This document shows, piece after piece, positions 35,026 to 44,049 of a stretch of DNA of 64,000 nucleotides (the first letter of the stretch is position 1; the number at the start of each line of letters is the position of its first letter). The translations under genes were made by a program, and so were the position numbers. This DNA comes from an uncultured Paracoccaceae bacterium (GTDB lineage: Bacteria > Pseudomonadota > Alphaproteobacteria > Rhodobacterales > Rhodobacteraceae), in NCBI GenBank assembly GCA_937895435.1, contig CALAXT010000032.1:1-64000 (forward strand), given 5' to 3'. The notes below the pieces were generated by a model. That model searched no databases. It was not told where the DNA came from and saw only the letters and a list, made by a program, of their open reading frames with translations.

Positions 35026-36549
35026 TCAGTTTGGGGTGAACAGCGCACCAAGCTCGGCACGCAGAGCGGCTTTTTGCACCTTGCCCATCGTGTTGCGGGG
35101 CAAGGCCTCGCGCAACAAAATGGCCTTTGGCTGTTTGAAGCGGGCGATTTTATCGCGGATCTGGGCCATCATCGCATCGGGATCAAGGGCAGGGCCTTGC
35201 GTGGGTTCTGGCACGACGATGGCCACAACAGCCTCGCCGAAATCAGGATGTGGCACGCCAATTACGGCCGTTTCGCGCACACCGGGCAGGGCGTCCAGCA
35301 GCTCTTCGACCTCTTTGGGGTAGACGTTCAGGCCACCGGTGATCACCAGGTCTTTTTGTCGCCCGACGATGCTCAGATATCCTTGGTCGTCAATCACACC
35401 GATATCACCCGTAATGAAAAACCCGTTGTCGCGCAGCTCGGCTGCAGTTTTATCGGGCATCTGCCAATACCCTTGAAAGACGTTGGGCCCACGCACCTCG
35501 ATCATGCCGGGGGTGCCTTGGGGTAATTTTTCACCCGAGTTGGGGTCTGTGATGATGATTTCAACACCGGCCAGCGGCAGACCCACAGTGCCCGCACGCC
35601 GCGCCCCAGCATAGGGGTTTGAGCTGTTCATGTTGGTTTCTGTCATGCCGTAGCGCTCTAAGACGCGGTGGCCTGTGCGCGTTTCAAAGGCCGTATGGGT
35701 TTCGGCCAGCAGTGGGGCAGAGCCTGACACAAAAAGACGCATATGTGCGACCGCGTCGCGCGTCAGTTGGGCGTCATCCAGCAAACGGGTGTAAAAGGTT
35801 GGCACCCCCATCATGGTTGTGGCCAGCGGCATCAAACGCAGCGCTTCGGCTGGGCTAAATGAGGGCAAAAACAGCATTGCGCCGCCGGTCAGCAGCACTG
35901 TGTTTGAGGCGACAAACAATCCATGCGTATGAAAAATGGGCAGCATATGCAGCAATACATCATCGGCGTTGAACTGCCATTCGCGTGCCAACACTTGGGC
36001 GTTTGACAGCAGGTTTTTCTGGGTGAGCATCGCACCTTTGGACCGCCCCGTGGTGCCCGAGGTGTAAAGCAGTGCTGCCAGATCATCATCGCTGCGGGAT
36101 GCGGGGATGAGCTGGGTTGGTTGGTCAGCGGCCAGCGTGGCAAAACTGCCCTGACCAGCCGCATCCAGCGTCAAAAGCTGTGCGCCGGTCTGCTTGGCCA
36201 CAGGGGCCAGTGCATCGGCGCGGATCGGGTCTGCCAGTAAAACGCGTGCGCCGGAGTCTTGGGTAAAATACCCGATCTCATCCGCAGTATAGGCTGGATT
36301 TAGCGGCAGATAGACAACCCCCACTGCCACCGCCGCCCCATAAAGCGCCAAGGCTTGGGGCGATTTTTCAATTTGGGCTGCCAATCGGTCACCAGGCATC
36401 AGCCCCAAGGCTCGCAGGGCGTTGCCAAACTGTGCCACCATCCGGGCAAATTCCGCACCTGTTATTTGCGCACCATCGGCCAGCAGCAAAAACGGGCTGT
36501 CCCTGTCCGTCAGGGGGGCAAAAAGCGTGTCATAAAGCGGGTTTGGCAT
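35026..36549 (-). CDS. matB: Malonyl-CoA synthetase (MatB-type acyl-CoA ligase)
   Basis: A 507-residue member of the AMP-binding (ANL) family. The phosphate loop is LLYTSGTTGRSKGAML, the A5 motif includes LERYGMTETNMNSSNPYAG, the hinge/A8 region is GRQKDLVITGGLNVYPKEVEE, and the catalytic C-terminal lysine lies in PRNTMGKVQKAALR. The TETNMNSSNPY segment and LPIFHTHGLFVASN match MatB, which activates malonate to malonyl-CoA. No malonate transporter or decarboxylase is adjacent, so the supply of malonate is unknown. It is 47 bases from galE on the same strand and converges with glmM. Confidence 0.85.
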   Translation of the reverse strand: MPNPLYDTLFAPLTDRDSPFLLLADGAQITGAEFARMVAQFGNALRALGLMPGDRLAAQIEKSPQALALYGAAVAVGVVYLPLNPAYTADEIGYFTQDSGARVLLADPIRADALAPVAKQTGAQLLTLDAAGQGSFATLAADQPTQLIPASRSDDDLAALLYTSGTTGRSKGAMLTQKNLLSNAQVLAREWQFNADDVLLHMLPIFHTHGLFVASNTVLLTGGAMLFLPSFSPAEALRLMPLATTMMGVPTFYTRLLDDAQLTRDAVAHMRLFVSGSAPLLAETHTAFETRTGHRVLERYGMTETNMNSSNPYAGARRAGTVGLPLAGVEIIITDPNSGEKLPQGTPGMIEVRGPNVFQGYWQMPDKTAAELRDNGFFITGDIGVIDDQGYLSIVGRQKDLVITGGLNVYPKEVEELLDALPGVRETAVIGVPHPDFGEAVVAIVVPEPTQGPALDPDAMMAQIRDKIARFKQPKAILLREALPRNTMGKVQKAALRAELGALFTPN

Positions 36550-36596
36550 CAGATCTATCCGGGTTTTGAGAAAAGTAGCAGCCTAGGGTGCGTCCG

Positions 36597-37631
36597 TTAG
36601 GATGTGCCCATATTGCCGCGCCGCTTCACCCAATTCCAGCTAGATGTGCAAATATCTTCTAATCCGCGGGTGGCAGTAAAGCCTAAAACGGCCTGTGCGC
36701 GTGCAGGATCGGCCCAATAGGCGGCCAAATCGCCATCACGCCTTGGGGCGATCACATAGGGCAAATCGCGTCCACAGGCCCGCGAATAGGTCTGCAACAT
36801 ATCCATCACTGAAAATCCGATGCCCGTACCAAGGTTTAGCAAATGCCCGCCCTTGCCCGCCAACAGCGCTGCCAGTGACAATACATGCCCCTGTGCCAGA
36901 TCCTCGACATGGATATAATCGCGCATTCCCGTGCCATCAGGGGTGGGGTAATCATTGCCAAAGATGTTCAGTGCGGGCAAATCGCCGGTGGCCACTTTGG
37001 CAATATAGGGCAGAAGATTGTTGGGAATGCCGTTCGGGTCTTCGCCGATCAGCCCAGATTCATGCGCCCCGGCTGGGTTAAAATAACGCAAAATACCAAA
37101 GGCCCAAGCAGGATTGGAAGCAGCGACTTGCGCCATGATCTGCTCGCCTGCCAATTTGGTGAAAGCATAGGGGCTGGCAAAACCAAGCGGTGCATCTTCA
37201 TCAATTGGCAGGGTTTCTGTTTCTGCATAAACTGTTGCGCTGGAGGAATAGACCAGATTGTGTACGCCTGCGGTATTCATGGCCTCCAGCAATGCCAAAA
37301 GGCCGGTGATATTGGTTTGAAAATAGTCAATTGGCAGGCGCACAGATTCCCCCACCGCCTTTTTGGCCGCAAAATGGATAACCGCATCAATTTTATGCGC
37401 TGCAAATACCGCGTTTAGGGAATGCCCATCCAACAGATCCCCCCGCCAGACGGTGACGGGCGCGCCGGTTATCAGTTCCAGCCGTGCGGGCACATCTGCG
37501 CGCGCATTTGAAAAGTTATCATATATAACAACGTTATAGCCTGACTTAATCAGGGCAACATAGGTATGCGATCCGATGTAGCCAGCACCACCTGTTAAAA
37601 GAATTGTCTGTGTCACACTGGCCTCATTCAT
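36597..37631 (-). CDS. galE: UDP-glucose 4-epimerase
   Basis: A 344-residue short-chain dehydrogenase-fold epimerase interconverting UDP-glucose and UDP-galactose. The NAD loop is TGGAGYIGS (13-21); the catalytic serine/tyrosine/lysine set is YSSSATVY and SPYAFTK (YxxxK). NNLLPYIAKVATG, DGTGMRDYIHVEDLA and the C-terminal RRDGDLAAYWADP are typical of GalE. It begins 6 bases after the mipZ stop with no clear ribosome-binding site of its own, suggesting translation coupled to mipZ. It would feed surface polysaccharide synthesis; two glycosyltransferase genes lie elsewhere in the window. Confidence 0.94.
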   Translation of the reverse strand: MNEASVTQTILLTGGAGYIGSHTYVALIKSGYNVVIYDNFSNARADVPARLELITGAPVTVWRGDLLDGHSLNAVFAAHKIDAVIHFAAKKAVGESVRLPIDYFQTNITGLLALLEAMNTAGVHNLVYSSSATVYAETETLPIDEDAPLGFASPYAFTKLAGEQIMAQVAASNPAWAFGILRYFNPAGAHESGLIGEDPNGIPNNLLPYIAKVATGDLPALNIFGNDYPTPDGTGMRDYIHVEDLAQGHVLSLAALLAGKGGHLLNLGTGIGFSVMDMLQTYSRACGRDLPYVIAPRRDGDLAAYWADPARAQAVLGFTATRGLEDICTSSWNWVKRRGNMGTS

Positions 37632-37637
37632 TTCGGG

Positions 37638-38447
37638 TTAGAAATTGATTGTCACACCGGGCAGACGTAATTCACGCAGCAGATCGCGCAGTTCTTGACG
37701 CGCGGCTATGTTGGACAGGCTGACCTTTTCCACGCCCGCCTCTTTCATATCCAACAGGGTCAGGCCGCGTGGAAACAGTTCGCGAAAAATCACACGTTCG
37801 GCAAACCCCGCCAGTGGGCGGAAACCGATGCGATGTGATAGATCTTCGAGGGCCTCGCCCACCTTGCGCTTGTTGTGCATCTCTTGGCTGCCCAAACGGT
37901 TGCGCAGTACAATCCAATCCAGCGGCTTAAGCCCTGCGCGTGCGCGCAGTTGGCGGGCATTCCAAACCATTTCGGAATAAATAGAGGGGCCAAGCACCTT
38001 TCCGCTATCGGCATCAATCCGGGCCAACAGATCGAAATCAACGAAACTATCGTTCATTGGGGTGACAAGCGTATCGGCCAGTGCATGGGCTGACACGCTG
38101 AAACGGGTGTGTGCGCCGGGGCAATCAATGATGACAAAGTCGTTTTGTGGGCGCAAAATTGCCACCGCCGCATCCAGCCGGGCGTCGGCCAAATGTTCGC
38201 CCTCGGGCAGGGATCTTGGGTCGATCTCTGGCAGGTCGATAGAGCTGGGGGTTGGCAGGGTCAGCCCAGCCTGCGCGCAAAAGGCTGCACGGTTTTCCAG
38301 ATAGCGCGCCAAGCTTTTCTGACGCAAATCCAGATCAAGCGTGCCGACCCTATGGCCCAGCCGCGCCAGCGCCGTTGCAATATGCATCGCGCTGGTCGAT
38401 TTGCCCGACCCGCCTTTTTCATTTCCGACAACGATAATATGCGCCAT
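37638..38447 (-). CDS. mipZ: Division-plane positioning ATPase MipZ
   Basis: A 269-residue ParA/MinD-type ATPase. The deviant Walker A is KGGSGKST (11-18) and DLDLRQKSLARYLENR follows as switch region. IIDCPGAHTRFSVSAHALADTLVTPMNDSFVDFDLLA and the LRNRLGSQEMHNKRKV segment are specific to MipZ rather than ParA. In Caulobacter MipZ forms a bipolar gradient from ParB and keeps FtsZ at midcell; the same role is expected here. It sits downstream of the ribosomal-protein genes but a double hairpin separates it from rpmE. A GGGGGCG ribosome-binding site precedes the ATG. Confidence 0.95.
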   Translation of the reverse strand: MAHIIVVGNEKGGSGKSTSAMHIATALARLGHRVGTLDLDLRQKSLARYLENRAAFCAQAGLTLPTPSSIDLPEIDPRSLPEGEHLADARLDAAVAILRPQNDFVIIDCPGAHTRFSVSAHALADTLVTPMNDSFVDFDLLARIDADSGKVLGPSIYSEMVWNARQLRARAGLKPLDWIVLRNRLGSQEMHNKRKVGEALEDLSHRIGFRPLAGFAERVIFRELFPRGLTLLDMKEAGVEKVSLSNIAARQELRDLLRELRLPGVTINF

Positions 38448-38468
38448 GCTCGCCCCCGGCTCTTTTAC

Positions 38469-38522
38469 GCAAAAGGCGCGCCAAGATGGCGCGCCTTGGA
38501 ACTTTTTCCGACCCGAGGTCGG
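38469..38522 (-). terminator. Tandem hairpins and terminator after rpmE
   Basis: Reading on the minus strand, a perfect 6-base stem with a 3-base loop (38522-38508) is followed by a perfect 10-base stem, AAGGCGCGCC with GGCGCGCCTT (38497-38473), and then a TTTT run. The second hairpin is a good intrinsic terminator for the ffh-rpmE operon, just before mipZ. Confidence 0.75.
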
Positions 38523-38535
38523 TTAAAGCCAAAGC

Positions 38536-38757
38536 TTAAAAGCCAAGGCCTGCGTACTTGTTTTTGAACTTCGACACGCGGCCGCCGGTATCCATCAGCT
38601 TGGCCGAACCACCGGTCCAAGCCGGGTGCGACAGCGGATCAATATCCAGCGACATCTGGTCGCCTTCTTTGCCCCAAGTTGATTTCATCTGGATGATCGA
38701 ACCGTCGGTCATCTTGGCGGTGATCAGATGATAGTCGGGATGAATATCTTTTTTCAT
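38536..38757 (-). CDS. rpmE: Ribosomal protein bL31
   Basis: A 73-residue large-subunit protein. [20 protein letters not shown] and [23 protein letters not shown] are the bL31 pattern. It has no cysteines, so it is the zinc-free type and not the CxxC form replaced during zinc starvation. The C-terminal [13 protein letters not shown] is normal. It begins 10 bases after the rplS stop as the last gene of the operon and is followed by a terminator. Confidence 0.97.
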   Translation of the reverse strand: MKKDIHPDYHLITAKMTDGSIIQMKSTWGKEGDQMSLDIDPLSHPAWTGGSAKLMDTGGRVSKFKNKYAGLGF

Positions 38758-38767
38758 GACGCAACCC

Positions 38768-39139
38768 TTATCCGGCCAGGGGTTTATAGGTGGTATCTTC
38801 GGCGATCCGGGCAGATTTGCCACGACGCGCGCGCAGATAATAAAGCTTGGCGCGACGCACACGGCCACGACGCACAACCTCAATGCTGTCGATGTTGGTG
38901 GAATACAGCGGGAAAACCCGTTCCACACCTTCGCCAAACGAGATTTTGCGCACGGTGAATGATGCGCTGATGCCGCCGCCCTTGCGGCTGATGCAAACGC
39001 CTTCGTAGTTCTGAACGCGCGAGCGGGTGCCCTCGGTCACTTTAAAGCCGACACGGATGGTGTCACCTGATTTGAAATCAGGGATGGTTTTGCCAAGCGC
39101 AGCGATCTGCTCGGCTTCGAGTTGTGCGATCAAATCCAT
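38768..39139 (-). CDS. rplS: Ribosomal protein bL19
   Basis: A 123-residue large-subunit protein located at the subunit interface. [35 protein letters not shown] and the C-terminal [18 protein letters not shown] are invariant bL19 segments. I use the ATG at 39139 ([11 protein letters not shown]), the usual N terminus, rather than an upstream in-frame start. It lies 46 bases after trmD, keeping the standard rpsP-rimM-trmD-rplS order. Confidence 0.97.
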   Translation of the reverse strand: MDLIAQLEAEQIAALGKTIPDFKSGDTIRVGFKVTEGTRSRVQNYEGVCISRKGGGISASFTVRKISFGEGVERVFPLYSTNIDSIEVVRRGRVRRAKLYYLRARRGKSARIAEDTTYKPLAG

Positions 39140-39185
39140 CGCAATTCCTTTCCTTACGGCGGTTTTCCCGCTGATATGCGCGGCC

Positions 39186-40019
39186 TCAGAGCTCTTGGTC
39201 TTCATCCGGGTCCCTATTGTGCGCTGCACAATAAGCCCGCCAGAGATCAGGTCGACGTTCCTTTGTTAGCCTTTCGGCCATAGCCTTTCGCCAAGAAGAT
39301 ATCTGGCCATGATGCCCGGAGAGAAGAACTTCGGGGATATCGTGACCCTCCCAGACGGCGGGTTTTGTATACTGCGGGTGCTCCAGCAAGCCTTCGGAAA
39401 ATGATTCCTCTTGCGTTGACTGATGATTCCCGAGCACGCGGGGTATAAGGCGCACAGTCGCATCAATCAAGGCCTGTGCGGCGATCTCGCCGCCGGTCAA
39501 GACGAAATCGCCCAAGCTGACCTCTTGCACCGCGTAATGGTCGATTACACGTTGGTCAACGCCTTCAAAACGGCCACAAAGCAGGGTTAAGCCATCGGCT
39601 TTGGCCCAGTCTTGCGCCATCGATTGATCAAACGGTTTTCCGCGTGGTGACAGATAGATCACGGGCCAGCGCGCCCGATCCGCTGGGGTGCCAATCGCCG
39701 CCATATCCAGCGCTTGCCCCAACACATCGGCGCGCAACACCATGCCGGCTCCGCCACCTGCAGGGGTGTCATCAACATTTTTGTGACGGCCTTGGCCAAA
39801 GGGGCGAAGATCAATGGTTTCCAGTGCCCATATGCCCTGTTCCAACGCCTTGCCGGTCAGGCTTAGGCCAAGGGTTCCGGGGAAGGCCTCGGGAAAAAGC
39901 GTAAGCACCCGCACGCTCCACGCGTCTTTCAGTCGGGGCGTATCTGTCATCAGTTCGCGTGGCTTGAGCGAGGCCGAGATACTTAGCCGACCGGCCGCGC
40001 GGTTGGGGGGAGGGGTCAT
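39186..40019 (-). CDS. trmD: tRNA (guanine-37-N1)-methyltransferase
   Basis: A 277-residue knotted SPOUT methyltransferase that adds m1G at position 37 of tRNAs reading CNN codons. [10 protein letters not shown] begins the catalytic domain; [28 protein letters not shown] and [13 protein letters not shown] make up the SAM-binding knot. The ATG at 40019 overlaps the rimM stop (ATGA), which supports coupled translation; it adds about 23 residues before [11 protein letters not shown], which could be the true start at 39950. The C-terminal helical domain is complete. Confidence 0.96.
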   Translation of the reverse strand: MTPPPNRAAGRLSISASLKPRELMTDTPRLKDAWSVRVLTLFPEAFPGTLGLSLTGKALEQGIWALETIDLRPFGQGRHKNVDDTPAGGGAGMVLRADVLGQALDMAAIGTPADRARWPVIYLSPRGKPFDQSMAQDWAKADGLTLLCGRFEGVDQRVIDHYAVQEVSLGDFVLTGGEIAAQALIDATVRLIPRVLGNHQSTQEESFSEGLLEHPQYTKPAVWEGHDIPEVLLSGHHGQISSWRKAMAERLTKERRPDLWRAYCAAHNRDPDEDQEL

Positions 40020-40537
40020 GCAAAAAGCCCCTCGGGCGGGTCGGCCACGATGCGGCGACTGGCCAGATCAACGGTCGGCACGATTGCTTGGGTAAAGGGC
40101 AGCAAAACAGAGCGGTTGGGCCCACCACCAGGGGGTGGGCCACTGACCTCAAGCAGGTCGGTGGCTCCATGATTGTGCACGGCGCTGACACGCCCCAGCA
40201 GGGCCCCACCCGTATCGCGCACCTCCATGCCGATAAGATCAGCATGATAAAATTCATCATCTGGCAGCGAGGGCAGGCGCGCCCGATCGGCAAAAAGCCG
40301 CAGCCCCTTCATCGCATCAGCTTGTTCGCGGGTGGCGATACCGCTCATCCGGGCGGAAAAGCCATTAGGGATTGTGCGCGTCAGGCGCAGCGTAAAGCTT
40401 TGTTTGCCATCTTCGCTGTAAAGTGGGCCATAGCTGGCAATGGCTTCGGGCTCAGCGCAAAAGCTTTTAAGCCGCACCTCACCTTGAACACCAAAAGCGC
40501 CCGAGATGGCGCCCACGCAAATGCGGTCTTCTGCCAT
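40016..40537 (-). CDS. rimM: Ribosome maturation factor RimM
   Basis: A 173-residue assembly factor for the 30S head. The N-terminal RimM domain is recognised by [21 protein letters not shown], and the PRC-barrel domain by [15 protein letters not shown] and [20 protein letters not shown]. The ATG at 40537 (MAEDRI) is the family start. It follows rpsP after a 90-base gap that contains a strong hairpin, and overlaps trmD by 4 bases. Confidence 0.96.
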   Translation of the reverse strand: MAEDRICVGAISGAFGVQGEVRLKSFCAEPEAIASYGPLYSEDGKQSFTLRLTRTIPNGFSARMSGIATREQADAMKGLRLFADRARLPSLPDDEFYHADLIGMEVRDTGGALLGRVSAVHNHGATDLLEVSGPPPGGGPNRSVLLPFTQAIVPTVDLASRRIVADPPEGLFA

Positions 40538-40593
40538 GCCTGCCCCTTTCGGCGGTCTGTTTGCCTGTTCCGCGGCGCGTGTCGGCAAATGCA

Positions 40594-40618
40594 GGCGGGG
40601 GCAAACGTTGCCCCCGCC
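40594..40618. other. Strong stem-loop between rpsP and rimM
   Basis: GGCGGGGGCAA (40594-40604) pairs perfectly with TTGCCCCCGCC (40608-40618) around a 3-base loop. On the operon strand it is not followed by a T tract, so it may protect the rpsP 3' end or attenuate rather than fully terminate. Confidence 0.6.
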
Positions 40619-40627
40619 GCTGTAATC

Positions 40628-41020
40628 TTATTCCGAAGCTTCAGCGGCTGCTTCGACCGGTGCTGCGGCAGCTGCGGCTGCGGCTTCAGCCTTTTTTGCC
40701 TTTTCGTCAGCACGGGCTTTGGCTTTTTTGCCCGGCACGGCGGCTTTGGGGTTGTTACGTACGGTTTTGGGCAGCACGTCTGCTGCTTCCAGCATGCGCG
40801 CGACGCGCTCGGTCGGCTGGGCGCCATGCGACAGCCAATGTTTGACACGATCAAGGTTCATCTTGACGCGCTCAGGGCTGTCTTTAGCCAGAAGCGGGTT
40901 ATAGGTGCCCAGCTTTTCGATGAAACGGCCATCGCGCGGCATGCGCGAATCGGATGCGACGATGGCGTAAAACGGGCGCTTGTTCGAGCCGCCGCGGGCC
41001 AGACGGATTTTCATGGACAT
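40628..41020 (-). CDS. rpsP: Ribosomal protein bS16
   Basis: A 130-residue small-subunit protein. [24 protein letters not shown] and [15 protein letters not shown] are diagnostic. Compared with the E. coli protein (82 residues) it has a C-terminal tail of about 40 residues, first Lys-rich and then almost pure Ala/Glu. This tail is common in Rhodobacterales and probably disordered. It lies 41 bases after the chorismate mutase gene. Confidence 0.97.
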   Translation of the reverse strand: MSMKIRLARGGSNKRPFYAIVASDSRMPRDGRFIEKLGTYNPLLAKDSPERVKMNLDRVKHWLSHGAQPTERVARMLEAADVLPKTVRNNPKAAVPGKKAKARADEKAKKAEAAAAAAAAPVEAAAEASE

Positions 41021-41061
41021 GTGTCAGTCTCCTTAGGGTTTATTAAGGGTGGCAGTGCCAC

Positions 41062-41361
41062 CTATTTTTGCAGTTTCTCGTGATGCCTGATCACTTCGGA
41101 TATGATGAAGTTCAGGAATTGCTTGGCGAATTCGGGGTCAAGATCGGCGTCGCGGGCCAATTGCTCTAGCCGGGCGATCTGTCGGGATTCCCGATCGGGA
41201 TCTGAGGGGGGCAGGGCGTGGCTTGCTTTCAGCTCGCCCACCGCTTGGGTTTGTTTAAACCGTTCGGCCAGCGTGTAAACCAAAATGGCATCCAGCCGGT
41301 CGATACTCTCGCGGTGCTCTTTCAAAAGAGCCTGGGCCAGGGCGGTTGCGTCTGTCATCAT
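41062..41361 (-). CDS. Chorismate mutase (AroQ type)
   Basis: A 99-residue all-alpha chorismate mutase, which makes prephenate for Phe and Tyr synthesis. The ESIDRLDAILVYTLAERFKQTQAVGELKA helix holds the basic and acidic residues expected in AroQ, followed by DRESRQIARLEQLARDADLDPEFAKQFLNFIISEVIRHH. It has no fused prephenate dehydratase. The start ATGATG overlaps the ffh stop (ATGA), and this odd placing inside the ffh-rpsP operon is seen throughout the order. A second ATG three bases on is an equally good start. Confidence 0.9.
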   Translation of the reverse strand: MMTDATALAQALLKEHRESIDRLDAILVYTLAERFKQTQAVGELKASHALPPSDPDRESRQIARLEQLARDADLDPEFAKQFLNFIISEVIRHHEKLQK

Positions 41362-42893
41362 TTTTTCTTTCCAAAGCCGAGGCCTGACAGGCCGGACGGC
41401 AATTGAAGCCCCTTGCCCATCCCCCCCAAACCAGCAAGCCCACCCAGGCCACCACCCATCTTGCCCTGCATGGCTTGAGCGGCGGCTTTCAGCGCCTCGG
41501 GGTCCATGTTGGCCATATCCGGCATCCCTCCCTTGGCCCCAGCCCCAGCCCCGCCGCCCATCATGGACTTCATGGCTTGTTTCATCATGCCGCCCTTGCC
41601 CATCTTTTTCATCATATCCGCCATCTGGCGGTGCTGTTTCAAAAGACGGTTCAACTCGGACACTTCCAGCCCGGCGCCTGTGGCGATCCGGCGTTTACGG
41701 CTGGCTTGCAGCAGATCAGGGTTTGCACGCTCGCGTTTGGTCATCGAATTGATCAGCGCAATCTGCCGGCGCAGCATTTTGTCATCAAATCCGGCTTCGG
41801 CGGCGGCTTTTTGCATTTTGCCCATGCCGGGCAACATGCCCATCACGCCCTGCATGCCACCCATTTTCATCATCTGATCCAGCTGGCTTTTCAGGTCGTT
41901 CATATTGAACAGACCTTTTTGAAACCGCTTCATCATCCGCTCGGCCTGTTCGGCCTCAAAGCTTTCTTGTGCCTTTTCGACCAAGGCCACGATATCGCCC
42001 ATGCCCAGAATACGGCCTGCGATCCGTTCGGCTTCAAAGGTTTCCAGCGCGTCGAGCTTCTCGCCCAAACCGACAAAGCGGATCGGCTTACCCGTGACCG
42101 CGCGCATCGATAGCGCTGCACCGCCGCGCCCATCGCCATCCATCCGGGTCAACACAACGCCGCTGATGCCCAGCTTGCCGTCAAATTCGGTTGCAACATT
42201 CACCGCGTCTTGGCCGGTCAGCCCGTCGACCACCAGCAGCGTTTCGCGCGGGTTGGCGATGTCGCGCACAGCCTGAACTTCGTCCATCAGCACGTCATCA
42301 ATGTGCAGACGCCCAGCTGTATCAAGCAAATAGATGTCATAGCCGCCCATCGTGGCCTGCGCCTTGGCGCGGCGGGCGATTTGGGGGGCAGATTCGCCTT
42401 TGATGATCGGCAGCGTGTCAACGCCAATCTGCGCACCCAAAATTTGCAGCTGTTCCATGGCTGCGGGGCGGTTGGTATCAAGGCTTGCCATCAGAACGCG
42501 TTTGCCGTCGCGCTCTTTCATGCGTTTGGCTAATTTGGCAGTGGTCGTGGTCTTACCCGAACCTTGCAGACCCACCATCAAAATTGGCGCAGGCGGGTTG
42601 TCGATTTTCATCGCCTCGGGGGCGTCCGTGCCGCGCAGCATCTCAATCAATGCATCATGCACGATTTTGACGACCTGTTGGCCGGGTGTGACCGAGCGGG
42701 TGACCGCTTGACCGGTGGCTTTTGTTTGCACTGTGGCCACAAAATCGCGCGCAACCGGCAGTGACACATCGGCTTCAAGCAGGGCCACACGCACTTCGCG
42801 CAGAGCGGTTGCGACATCGGCATCGGACAGGGCGCCCTGCTTGGTCAGCCGGTCAAACACGCCACCAAGGCGTTCGGACAGGTTCTCGAACAT
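41358..42893 (-). CDS. ffh: Signal recognition particle protein Ffh
   Basis: A 511-residue SRP54-type GTPase that binds signal sequences on the ribosome and delivers them to FtsY. The N domain (MFENLSERLGGVFDRLTKQG) is followed by a G domain with GLQGSGKTTTTAKLA, DTNRPAAMEQLQ, DTAGR and TRMDGDGRGGAAL. The methionine-rich M domain starts near 320 (KGLFNMNDLKSQLDQMMKMGGMQG). Its tail is unusually rich in Gly and Met and ends FGKKK. It is the first gene of the operon running to rpmE, with a promoter about 150 bases upstream. The 4.5S RNA gene was not found in this window. Confidence 0.97.
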   Translation of the reverse strand: MFENLSERLGGVFDRLTKQGALSDADVATALREVRVALLEADVSLPVARDFVATVQTKATGQAVTRSVTPGQQVVKIVHDALIEMLRGTDAPEAMKIDNPPAPILMVGLQGSGKTTTTAKLAKRMKERDGKRVLMASLDTNRPAAMEQLQILGAQIGVDTLPIIKGESAPQIARRAKAQATMGGYDIYLLDTAGRLHIDDVLMDEVQAVRDIANPRETLLVVDGLTGQDAVNVATEFDGKLGISGVVLTRMDGDGRGGAALSMRAVTGKPIRFVGLGEKLDALETFEAERIAGRILGMGDIVALVEKAQESFEAEQAERMMKRFQKGLFNMNDLKSQLDQMMKMGGMQGVMGMLPGMGKMQKAAAEAGFDDKMLRRQIALINSMTKRERANPDLLQASRKRRIATGAGLEVSELNRLLKQHRQMADMMKKMGKGGMMKQAMKSMMGGGAGAGAKGGMPDMANMDPEALKAAAQAMQGKMGGGLGGLAGLGGMGKGLQLPSGLSGLGFGKKK

Positions 42894-43040
42894 CAGCGGC
42901 CCTCCATGACCGGTTGCAATATGCCGGGCATACCCGACGGCTCAAAGCCCAAAGGCACCCGTGGGCGCAACGCGCTGACGGATGGCGATCCCCGCAAAAT
43001 GCGACGGGACCGGAAGCTTGCACCTCCGGGGATGGGGCAT

Positions 43041-43069
43041 GCGATAGGGGATCGGGCCGCGCAAGTCAA
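43041..43069 (-). promoter_or_regulatory. Promoter of the ffh-rpmE operon
   Basis: TTGACT (43069-43064) and TATCGC (43046-43041) lie 17 bases apart on the minus strand. The resulting leader is about 140 bases and begins with a small hairpin, CCGGA...TCCGG (43029-43010). The rest of the leader (42894-43009) shows no gene. Confidence 0.55.
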
Positions 43070-43169
43070 GGCATCTGCCGGGTGGGCATTTTCTGGTGAT
43101 GGTGGGCTGGTCAGATGGGTTGGGGGTGCTAAAACCAGTTTAAACCAATCAGCCATCAGGTGAGCAGAC

Positions 43170-43958
43170 GTGCAAGACGGGGTGCTTTATGTGGCCGAGG
43201 GGCCCGACTATTTAACGCTGGCGGTGGCATCGGCGCAGAGCGCGCGCGCAGTTATGCCCGATCTGAACATCGACATCTTTACCGATGGCACTCCGCCATG
43301 TGGTCTGTTTGACCGGGTGCATCCCATTCCGCAGGGACTGATACGCGCAAAAATAGAATGCCTGCCGCTGTCACGGTTTGACCGGACGCTTTATCTTGAT
43401 TGTGATACGCTTGTTCTGCAGCCCTTTGGTGATTTATTTGACATTTTGCGGCGCTTTGCACTGGCGCTTTGTCATGACGTGCGTCGTGCGTCAGATCTGA
43501 TCCGGCAGGGGCATTTGGAAGCCACCCCTTATGCGTTTCCGCAGATGAATGGCGGGGTGATCTTGTATCGGTCCGGTTCACAGACCGCAGAGTTTTTTGC
43601 GCAATGGGCGCAGCGCTATGCCGCCGCAGGGTTCGAACGCGATCAGGTGACCTTGAAAGATTTGCTATGGGCCAGCGATGTGCCATTTTATGTGCTGCCG
43701 CCTGAATTTAATTTGCGCCGTGTGACGCTGCTAGATGCTTGGGAACCGCTGGATGCCCGCCCGACCATTGTGCACAGTCACCGTCTGTTGGATCACCTGC
43801 GGGTTCAGGGGGCCGAAAGGGTGCGTGATTTGGCCGGGGTTCTGGCGTTAGAGCGGGTGGCGCTGCAGCAAGAATGGGCGGCAGTTAACCTGCGCGCTGC
43901 AGATTGCCCGGCTGATGAGGACCCAAGCCTGCGGTTTGCGCGGGCGCAGCTGCGCTAG
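43170..43958 (+). CDS. Glycosyltransferase-like protein of the GT8/nucleotide-sugar type
   Basis: A 262-residue protein with an N-terminal Rossmann-like half and a DxD metal motif, YLDCDT (Asp77, Asp79), in FDRTLYLDCDTLVLQPFGDLFD. NGGVILYRSG and ERDQVTLKDLLW with a later LPPEFNLRR match the nucleotide-diphospho-sugar transferase pattern. No signal peptide or membrane span is seen, so it should be cytoplasmic. The start is GTG at 43170 behind an AGGTGAG site. Acceptor and sugar are unknown; there are no other polysaccharide genes next to it. It is divergent from ffh. Confidence 0.7.
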   Translation: MQDGVLYVAEGPDYLTLAVASAQSARAVMPDLNIDIFTDGTPPCGLFDRVHPIPQGLIRAKIECLPLSRFDRTLYLDCDTLVLQPFGDLFDILRRFALALCHDVRRASDLIRQGHLEATPYAFPQMNGGVILYRSGSQTAEFFAQWAQRYAAAGFERDQVTLKDLLWASDVPFYVLPPEFNLRRVTLLDAWEPLDARPTIVHSHRLLDHLRVQGAERVRDLAGVLALERVALQQEWAAVNLRAADCPADEDPSLRFARAQLR

Positions 43959-44049
43959 GTGGCTATGCGTCTTTGAACCAGCCCCTTGCACCTCTGCCAG
44001 ATCGGGCAGATCATATGCATGATGTGCGTTTTGCCAGGTGGTGGTGTTG

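Noticed and set aside
42894-43040. 4.5S SRP RNA gene next to ffh.
   Set aside because: The conserved GGAA-tetraloop core of the SRP RNA was not found in this gap or in the other intergenic regions read.
42906-43163. 85-codon open frame on the plus strand over the ffh leader.
   Set aside because: It lies over the ffh promoter and leader, shows no protein-like features and has no ribosome-binding site.
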